DNA of 47,582 bases, from positions 1-47,582 of the forward strand of contig JAEWRJ010000187.1 of NCBI GenBank assembly GCA_023460055.1. The letters are read 5' to 3'. This document shows, in pieces, positions 41,736-47,582 of this stretch. The DNA is from Bacillota bacterium (GTDB lineage Bacteria > Bacillota > Clostridia > Christensenellales > Aristaeellaceae). Under the pieces are notes generated by a model, which was given only the letters and a program-made list of their open reading frames with translations, had not been told where the DNA came from and ran no database searches. The position numbers and the translations under genes are program-made. Position 1 is the first letter of the stretch, and each line of letters starts with the position of its first letter.

Positions 41736-42810
41736 GCAGCTCACCTCCCATCAATTGCTTTTTCTTGTTGCTGCGGCGGGCGATGGCGCGGCGCACAGGC
41801 TCTGACTGCAAGATGATGACGCCCGCGATGATCAGGGCCTTGAAGGCCATGATGGCTTCAGACACCACGCCAAAATAGAGCACCAGCGTGGTGATCGACC
41901 TGATGATCAGTGAGCCGACCACAGTGCCCATCATGCTGAACTTGCCGCCCGTCATGCTGGTGCCGCCGATGACGACAGCCAGAATGGCGTCCATTTCATA
42001 GCCCAGGCCGGCATTGTTGGAATCATTTGACGAGATGCGCGAGGAGTAGATCAGGCCCGATACGCCGGCCAGAAAGCCGGTGATGATGTAGACGATGATG
42101 ATGATCACATCCGAGCGCAGGCCCGATACGCGGCTGGCGCTGGGGTTGATGCCGACCGATTCGACAAACATGCCAAAGGAGGTCCGGCGTACAAAGAAGA
42201 TCATGCCGGCGACCATGACGATGGTGATGATGATCGGAAAGGGGAGGCTGAATAAGCTGCCGCCGCCAATGAACTTGAACGGCGAATACTGGGTGGTAAA
42301 CTGTTTGCCGTTGGTGATGATCTGAGCGACGCCGCGGCCGGCAACCATCAGGATCAGCGTCGCGATGATGGGCTGTATCTTCAGCTTGGCGATCAGCGTG
42401 CCGTTGAACAGCCCCATCAGCGTGCAAGCCAGCAGAGGCACCACCAGCACATACACAAAGGGATAAACCGTATAATCACCCGGCGTGGTATATTCCAGCA
42501 CATCCCAGCGCAGGAACTTCAGCGCCGTGGCACCCGACACCGCCACCAGGGCACCCACGGAGATATCCGTGCCGCCAAGCGCGATGACCAGCGTCATGCC
42601 CATGGCGATGATGGTGATCTCGGCTGAACGGTTAAGAATATCGATCGGTGTGCCAAACAGCACCCGCGACCCGTCAGCCAGCGTCATCAGCTGGACGCTG
42701 AGGAAGTCCGGCCGCATGATAAAGCCGACCAGCAGGATCAATACCTCGGCCACGACCGCCCAAAACAGCTTGGAACGCAGGATGGCCTCCCTGTTGAGTT
42801 TCACTTTCAT
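41728..42810 (-). CDS. ytfT: Furanose ABC transporter permease YtfT-like
   Basis: A 360-residue CUT2 permease, the first of the two. It shows IIAMGMTLVIALGGTDISVG near residue 68 and the IGGTSMTGGKFSMMGTVVG motif near 287. The start overlaps the ATPase stop by four bases (ATGA). The two non-identical permeases probably form a heterodimeric channel, the distinguishing feature of YtfT/YjfF-type systems. Confidence 0.85.
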   Translation of the reverse strand: MKVKLNREAILRSKLFWAVVAEVLILLVGFIMRPDFLSVQLMTLADGSRVLFGTPIDILNRSAEITIIAMGMTLVIALGGTDISVGALVAVSGATALKFLRWDVLEYTTPGDYTVYPFVYVLVVPLLACTLMGLFNGTLIAKLKIQPIIATLILMVAGRGVAQIITNGKQFTTQYSPFKFIGGGSLFSLPFPIIITIVMVAGMIFFVRRTSFGMFVESVGINPSASRVSGLRSDVIIIIVYIITGFLAGVSGLIYSSRISSNDSNNAGLGYEMDAILAVVIGGTSMTGGKFSMMGTVVGSLIIRSITTLVLYFGVVSEAIMAFKALIIAGVIILQSEPVRRAIARRSNKKKQLMGGELHA

Positions 42811-44330
42811 GCTCCCTCCTCCGCGGCATCCTCGCCGGCGATGATTGCCAGGATGTCCGCCTGGTCACAGCCTTCCCCATCCAGCTCCGCGGCCTTGCGC
42901 AGGTCGCGCATCACGATGATGCGGTTGGAACAGCGGATGATTTCATCGAGCTCCGAGCTGATGAAAATGATGCTCATCCCCTCTTCGCACATCTTGAGCA
43001 TCAGGCGCTGTATCTCCGCCTTCGCGCCCACGTCGATGCCGCGGGTGGGCTCGTCAAGGATCAACAAATCCGGCTGCGTGGCCATCCAGCGGGCAAGGAT
43101 CACCTTCTGCTGGTTGCCGCCCGACAGTTCGCCCACCTTCTTCTCGGCGCTGGGCGTGGCAATGGACAGCATCTTGATATAGCGGTCGGCCAGTTCCTGC
43201 TGCTCGGCCATCGGCATGGGCTTCATGAAGCCGCGTGTCGCCTGAACGGCCAGCGCGATGTTCTCGCGGATGGACAGATCCGCCACAATGCCGTCGCGCT
43301 TCCTGTCTTCAGGGCAGAAGGCCATCTTGCGCTTGATGCTGTCCAGCGGGATCCTGGCGCTCAGGGGCTGATTCCTGACGGTCACGCTGCCCTTAGCCGG
43401 GCGCTGCACGCAAAACAGCATCTCCGCCGTCTCGGTGCGGCCCGAGCCCAGCAGGCCGGCGAAGCCAACCAGCTCGCCCTCCCTGACATCCAGGGAGATA
43501 TCTTCCACCTTGCCGGGTATGCCGATTGACTCAGCCGACACAACAACTGGCGCGTCTGCCTTCTGCGAGGCCTTTTTGAGGTTGTAAATGACGTTCATGT
43601 CCTTGCCGATCATGCTGGTCACCAGATCAAGCCGGCTGATCCCATCGGTCGGATACTCCCCGACCAGCTTGCCGTTGCGCAGCACGGTGATGCGGTCCGA
43701 CACCTCAAAGACCTGGTTTAAAAAATGGGTGATAAAAATGATGCCCAGGCCTCGGGCCTTCAAATCCCTCATGACGTCAAACAGACGCCGTACCTCATGC
43801 TCATCCAGAGAGGAAGTCGGCTCATCGAGTATCAGCACCTTGGCGTTGATATCCACCGCGCGGGCGATAGAGACCATCTGCTGGATGGCAATGGAATAGC
43901 TGGTCAGGGGCAGTGTGACGTCGATATCCATGCCCATGCGGTTCACCAGCTCCCTGGAGCGGCTGTTGATCGCCTTCCAGTCGATCTGCCCGCGCTTCAT
44001 GGGCTGACGGCCAATAAATATATTCTCGGCCACTGTCAGGTTGGGGCAGAGGTTGACCTCCTGATAGACAGTCGATATCCCCAATTTTTGCGCTTCCTGC
44101 GTTGAGTTGGGGCGAATGCTCTGCCCATCCAGCTTGATGGTGCCCGCGTCCATGCGGTGTACGCCGGTCAGGCATTTGATCAGCGTGGACTTGCCCGCGC
44201 CGTTTTCCCCCAAAAGGGCATGGATCTCCCCGCGGCGCAGCGTAAAATCAACCCCGCTGAGCGCCTTGACACCGGGAAACTCGATCTCCATTCCCCTCAT
44301 TTCCAACAACACATCACTGCTCAAAAACAT
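42807..44330 (-). CDS. ytfR: Sugar ABC transporter ATPase YtfR-like (double ATPase domain)
   Basis: A ~507-residue protein with two ATPase domains. In domain 1 the Walker A is GENGAGKST and the Walker B LILDEPTSSLD; its signature motif is degenerate (SYSIAIQQM), as is usual in this family. In domain 2 the Walker A is changed (GLLGSGRTE), with a regular signature LSGGNQQK and LLILDEPTRGID. It drives the YtfT/YjfF-like permeases. The start is uncertain: GAGGGG lies only two bases before ATG at 44330, and a TTG two codons later (44324) would have better spacing. Confidence 0.92.
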   Translation of the reverse strand: MFLSSDVLLEMRGMEIEFPGVKALSGVDFTLRRGEIHALLGENGAGKSTLIKCLTGVHRMDAGTIKLDGQSIRPNSTQEAQKLGISTVYQEVNLCPNLTVAENIFIGRQPMKRGQIDWKAINSRSRELVNRMGMDIDVTLPLTSYSIAIQQMVSIARAVDINAKVLILDEPTSSLDEHEVRRLFDVMRDLKARGLGIIFITHFLNQVFEVSDRITVLRNGKLVGEYPTDGISRLDLVTSMIGKDMNVIYNLKKASQKADAPVVVSAESIGIPGKVEDISLDVREGELVGFAGLLGSGRTETAEMLFCVQRPAKGSVTVRNQPLSARIPLDSIKRKMAFCPEDRKRDGIVADLSIRENIALAVQATRGFMKPMPMAEQQELADRYIKMLSIATPSAEKKVGELSGGNQQKVILARWMATQPDLLILDEPTRGIDVGAKAEIQRLMLKMCEEGMSIIFISSELDEIIRCSNRIIVMRDLRKAAELDGEGCDQADILAIIAGEDAAEEGA

Positions 44331-44347
44331 CACCCCTCACTATCGAA

Positions 44348-44378
44348 GGACGGATGAGGGCCGGGCCCTCATCCGTCC
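44348..44378 (-). other. Intercistronic hairpin between binding protein and ATPase genes
   Basis: GGACGGATGAGGGCC (44348-44362) pairs perfectly with GGCCCTCATCCGTCC (44364-44378); in practice about 13 pairs with a small loop. It lies in the gap after the ytfQ-like stop. No T-tract follows on the minus strand, pointing to mRNA stabilisation or partial attenuation. Confidence 0.75.
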
Positions 44379-44414
44379 GGGCTTATTGTTCAGATAAGCC
44401 GGTCAAACAATTTC

Positions 44415-45401
44415 TTAGTACAGGCGCTCGCCGATCTTGTCAGCGGCCTTCTCGGATACCAGGCCGTCCAGCGTGAAGACGATGCCGCCTTCAGCGTCAA
44501 AGCAGCTCTCAGCGGGGTGGATCAGGTCGCGGCCCAGGTCCTCGCCGGCCATCAGCTTTTTGAGGGCGTCAACCACGAAGGGTCCGTACAGGGGGGTGCA
44601 CTCGATGGTGGCGTTCATATCGCCGGCGATGATGGCGTCAAACGCGGTCTTGGGGGCGTCGCAGCCAACGATGATGATGTCCTTGCCGGGCACCTTGCCG
44701 GCGGCCTTGATGGCGTCGATTGCGCCCAGCGCCATGTCGTCATTGTGGGCCAGGAGGATGTCGATCTTGTCATGGGCCTTCAGGAAGCTCTCCATGACGG
44801 GCTGGCCTTCGGCACGGGTGAAGTTGCCGCTCTGGGAGGCAATAACCTTCAGGTTGGGGGTGTCTTTCAGAATTTCCATGATGCCCTGCTGGCGGCCGCT
44901 GGCGGCGTCAGCACCGGTGGTGCCTTCCAGGATGACCACGTTGAGTTCTTCGCCTGAACGGCCGATCTTCTCAACATAGTTCTTCGTCCACAGCGCCATG
45001 CGGCGGCCTTCCTCAACGAAGTCTCCGCCAAAGGCGGCTGCATACTGGATATCTGCCATGTTGTCGGGCATGCGGTCCATCAGGATCAGCGGGATCTCAG
45101 CCTCGTTGACTTCCTTGAGAACCTCTTCCCATCCGGTCGACACCACAGCGGTGAACAGGATGTAATCAACGCCCTGGCTGATGAAGTTGCGCAGAGCCTT
45201 TACCTGGTTCTCCTGCTTTTGCTGGGCATCGTCATACACCATTTTCCAGCCTTCGGCTTCCACTGCCTTGATGACGCTGTCGGTGTTGGCCGTTCTCCAG
45301 TCAGACTCCTGGCCGATCTGGGTGAAGGCGATGGTGACTTCCGCGCTCGCGACGCCGATCACCAGGCAAAGGGCAAGTACCATAGTCAGCAATCTTTTCA
45401 T
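44415..45401 (-). CDS. ytfQ: Furanose-binding protein YtfQ-like
   Basis: A 328-residue periplasmic-type (family 4) binding protein. Signal peptide MKRLLTMVLALCLVIGVASA followed by EVT; the Cys in the signal does not sit in a lipobox. The mature start TIAFTQIGQESDWRTANTDS closely resembles YtfQ of the galactofuranose importer. Further motifs are FTAVVSTGWEEVLKE, EGTTGADAASGRQQG and HNDDMALGAIDAIKAAGK. NGGAGGGAACCCC before the ATG at 45401 sets the start. It heads the importer operon. Between 45402 and 45575 only a weak promoter-like pair (TTGTTC/TAACAT) was seen. Confidence 0.88.
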   Translation of the reverse strand: MKRLLTMVLALCLVIGVASAEVTIAFTQIGQESDWRTANTDSVIKAVEAEGWKMVYDDAQQKQENQVKALRNFISQGVDYILFTAVVSTGWEEVLKEVNEAEIPLILMDRMPDNMADIQYAAAFGGDFVEEGRRMALWTKNYVEKIGRSGEELNVVILEGTTGADAASGRQQGIMEILKDTPNLKVIASQSGNFTRAEGQPVMESFLKAHDKIDILLAHNDDMALGAIDAIKAAGKVPGKDIIIVGCDAPKTAFDAIIAGDMNATIECTPLYGPFVVDALKKLMAGEDLGRDLIHPAESCFDAEGGIVFTLDGLVSEKAADKIGERLY

Positions 45402-45575
45402 GGGGTTCCCTCCGTTCATATTTTGCCGGCTTTTCGTCCGGCAGTTCATGTAGCTGATGTTAAACCATCCACCAAAAAGAACAAGAGAGAGCCTTCGGAA
45501 ACTTTGGGATAAATTTTACGGATTCATTCAGGCATATCCAATACAGTCGATATTTTTCTCAAAAGGGGCATTATT

Positions 45576-47165
45576 TTACGTCTGCGCGTCCTTATGCGCC
45601 GCCCGGTACTCGCGCGGGCTCATCTGAAAATTCTTTTTAAACAGATAGCCGAAATAGTGCGGATCGCGGTAACCGACGCGCTGGGCAATATCGCTGGAAC
45701 GCAACGCGCTTGACAGCAGCAGTTCCCTGGCTCTCTCCATGCGCAGCCTGGTCAGGTACTCGATAAAGGTGGTGTTGGTCTCCTGCGAAAACACGGTGCA
45801 GAAATGGTTGACCGACAGGTGAACATGCCCCGCCGCGTCCGCCAGGGTGAGGTTCGGGTCCGCGTACTGGCTGTCAATGTAGGCGCAAGCCTTGGCGATC
45901 ACCTCATGGTATCGGGAGAGGGACTGCCTGTCCCGCAGGCTCAGTGCCCGGCTGACCACGGCGCGGGCAGCCGAGAACACCTCCTCGTATTTTGACAGCA
46001 TGGTGATGGACGCGTTCACCTGCCGCGATTCCGGCAGCTCCGCCTGTGGATCCAGCCCCAGCTCCTGCACGATGCGCGCGGCAGTCAGTATGCTTTCCAC
46101 AAACAGGTAGTTGAGCATCATCACCGACTGCCCTTCCCCCGCCCGTAGGAAGTAAGCGCTTAGGATACGGTCGATGTCGCCGATGGGGGCAAAGCGCAGA
46201 TGCTCATACAGCCCGGCGTTGTCAGCCAGCGAGAGCACCTCGTCCACTTTGAGCTGCAGCTCGGCGCTGTCCATGATGCGGGTATCTTCGCGCGCGTAGT
46301 GGTCGTTCATCGCCTGCAGGGTGCGCAGCGCCGCCTGGTAGGAGTCCCCCAAGGCAAAGACATGGCTGACTACAGCGCCGATGGCGATGCGAAGCGGCAC
46401 CTCGGCCTCATGCTTCAGGGTCTGCGCCAGCCAGAAAGCCCCTTCATCCAGTTCCTCCGCCGTCTCCCCCTTGAGCAGCATCAGGATCAGCCCCTCAAAC
46501 TGGCAGCATAGACCCTGCATGCCCGCCCTGGCCTCGGTCAGGCGGCTTGTCAGGGCGCGCAGCGGCAGCATCTGCTCGGGCGCCGGCTGCGCCGGGGATA
46601 GGAGCATCACCCGGTACTGCCGGGCCAAGAGATCGATATCCATCTCCCTGGCGCGCACAAACAAATCCGACCGGGCCTCCGCCGGCAGCGCGCCCCTGAT
46701 GACCGCTGACAGGAACTGATCCCGGATCAGCCCGCTTGACTGGCTCAGCTGGCTCCTGGCCAGCTGGATATCCCTGTCCTGCCGGCGTTCCTCATTGATC
46801 AGGGCGGCGACGCGCTTAAGCGCCGCGTCCAGCTCCTGCGCGCTGACAGGCTTCAGCAAATACTCCTTGACTCCCAGGGCCAGCGCTTCCTTGGCATAGG
46901 TAAACTCATCATAGCCAGTCAGGATGATCGTTTTCACCCAGGGCAGCTGGGCGCGGGTCTGCCGGCAAAGCTCCAGGCCATCCATGAAGGGCATACGGAT
47001 ATCGGTGATCAGTATATCCGGCTTGATCTCGCGCAGCAGCGACAGGGCGATCTCGCCGTCCGGCGCTTCGCCCGCCAGCACAAAGTTCGATGTTTCCCAG
47101 GGAAAGGAGCTGCGTATGCCTTCCCTGACCACGACCTCGTCATCCGCCAAAAACACTTTATACAC
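45576..47165 (-). CDS. YesN-type response regulator with AraC DNA-binding domain
   Basis: A 529-residue regulator. Receiver domain at residues 1-120: DD in LADDEVVVREG, the phosphorylated Asp in ILITDIRMPFMDG, and the Lys in YLLKPV. The middle ~280 residues are a less conserved linker of YesN type. The C-terminus has an AraC double helix-turn-helix: NLTLADAAGHVHLSVNHFC and SSDIAQRVGYRDPHYFGYLF. Start is GTG at 47165 after AAAGGAGACGCAGC, overlapping the kinase stop; the frame upstream of it lies inside the kinase gene. It likely activates the importer operon downstream. Confidence 0.92.
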   Translation of the reverse strand: MYKVFLADDEVVVREGIRSSFPWETSNFVLAGEAPDGEIALSLLREIKPDILITDIRMPFMDGLELCRQTRAQLPWVKTIILTGYDEFTYAKEALALGVKEYLLKPVSAQELDAALKRVAALINEERRQDRDIQLARSQLSQSSGLIRDQFLSAVIRGALPAEARSDLFVRAREMDIDLLARQYRVMLLSPAQPAPEQMLPLRALTSRLTEARAGMQGLCCQFEGLILMLLKGETAEELDEGAFWLAQTLKHEAEVPLRIAIGAVVSHVFALGDSYQAALRTLQAMNDHYAREDTRIMDSAELQLKVDEVLSLADNAGLYEHLRFAPIGDIDRILSAYFLRAGEGQSVMMLNYLFVESILTAARIVQELGLDPQAELPESRQVNASITMLSKYEEVFSAARAVVSRALSLRDRQSLSRYHEVIAKACAYIDSQYADPNLTLADAAGHVHLSVNHFCTVFSQETNTTFIEYLTRLRMERARELLLSSALRSSDIAQRVGYRDPHYFGYLFKKNFQMSPREYRAAHKDAQT

Positions 47166-47582
47166 GCTGCGTCTCCTTTTCCATGACAGGTACGTGGAAG
47201 GATATGCTGCTCCCCTGCCCCTGCTCGCTCTCGATGTGCAAGCCCTGGGGCTGGGCATAATACAGCTTGATGCGCTGGTCGACGTTGAACAGGCCAAAGC
47301 CGGAGAGATCTCCCTCATGGCGGCCGGCCATCATCTGCCGCAGCTCAAAAAGGCGCTCCCTGCTCATCCCGGCGCCGTTATCGCTGACGCAGACATGCAA
47401 TTGGGCCTGCTCCTTCCATACGCGCACGGTGATCAGGCCGCCGCCGCGCCGGTTGCGGATGCCGTGGTAGATGGCGTTTTCCACCAGCGGCTGGATGGAG
47501 AGCTTCAGGATCATCTCGGTGCGCAGGCCGGGCTGTATATCGATCTCATAGTCAAGGATGTCGCGGTAGCGTATCTTTTGGA
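47158..47582 (-). CDS. YesM-type sensor histidine kinase, C-terminal part (5' end outside window)
   Basis: The frame is open to the window edge. The visible 140 residues comprise the end of the dimerisation region (YRDILDYEIDIQPGL) and the ATP-binding domain: QPLVENAIYHGI (N-box), VSDNGAGMS (G1-type), GFGLFNVDQRIKLYY and EQGQGSSISFHVP. This is the HPK7/YesM pattern with no classical G2 loop. It overlaps its response regulator by eight bases, so the two form a cognate pair that probably senses extracellular sugars. Confidence 0.92.
   Translation of the reverse strand, partial: QKIRYRDILDYEIDIQPGLRTEMILKLSIQPLVENAIYHGIRNRRGGGLITVRVWKEQAQLHVCVSDNGAGMSRERLFELRQMMAGRHEGDLSGFGLFNVDQRIKLYYAQPQGLHIESEQGQGSSISFHVPVMEKETQRV

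Overview
The window looks like a chromosomal segment of an anaerobic, plant- or mucosal-polysaccharide-degrading Bacillota, most likely a Clostridia-type lineage. The evidence is strong AGGAGG-type ribosome binding sites, YesM/YesN-type two-component genes, a DUF1934 protein, LacI-controlled sugar operons, a flavodiiron protein and RelB/YafQ. Most of the window is GC-rich (about 60% in lines counted by eye). Two stretches stand out as AT-richer: about 10.1-12.3 kb, and about 33.7-37.2 kb. All three solute-binding proteins have signal peptides without a lipobox cysteine, which is unusual for a classical Gram-positive, so the exact lineage is uncertain.

Layout. 0-1.1 kb: end of a cation/proton antiporter and a RelB/DinJ-YafQ toxin-antitoxin pair with its own promoter. 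1.1-6.3 kb, minus strand: three tandem M42 aminopeptidase paralogues followed by a short-form alanyl-tRNA synthetase that lacks the usual C-terminal domain and carries an insertion. 6.3-8.2 kb: a repeat-bearing spacer and a flavodiiron protein (fprA) with an FNR-type palindrome exactly where a class II activator site should be. 8.3-10 kb, plus strand: DUF1934 protein, an unrecognised protein and a metallo-beta-lactamase-fold hydrolase. 10.1-13.2 kb: an AT-rich insert with a HEPN/zinc-finger protein (possible defence gene), a decayed small gene behind a LexA-type SOS box, and mostly empty DNA. 13.2-15.2 kb: LysR regulator and an orphan citrate lyase ligase.

15.3-27 kb: a nine-gene minus-strand operon for uptake and intracellular breakdown of uronic-acid oligosaccharides. 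It encodes a binding protein, two permeases, a heparinase II/III-like lyase, a DUF2264 protein, a GH88 unsaturated uronyl hydrolase, an unrecognised 263-residue protein, KduI and a KduD-like dehydrogenase. A divergent LacI regulator faces it, with two matching palindromic operators between them. 27-37.2 kb: an arabinose module. abfA (GH51)-araA-araB-araD runs on the minus strand, a second LacI regulator lies beside it, and a MalE/F/G-type importer runs on the plus strand; abfA and the importer share one operator sequence. 37.4-47.6 kb: a GH127 beta-L-arabinofuranosidase, a GH43-like propeller enzyme, an importer in the order ytfQ-ytfR-ytfT-yjfF (galactofuranose-type), and a YesN/YesM-like two-component system running off the end.

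Together the right two thirds form a pectin/arabinan-style utilisation region. Two oligosaccharide importers feed cytoplasmic hydrolases and lyases; arabinose enters the pentose phosphate pathway through AraA/B/D, and unsaturated uronate enters the KDG route through KduI/KduD. Each of the three binding-protein genes is followed by a strong intercistronic hairpin that probably sets the ratio of binding protein to membrane components. I saw no tRNA, rRNA, CRISPR array or intact insertion sequence.
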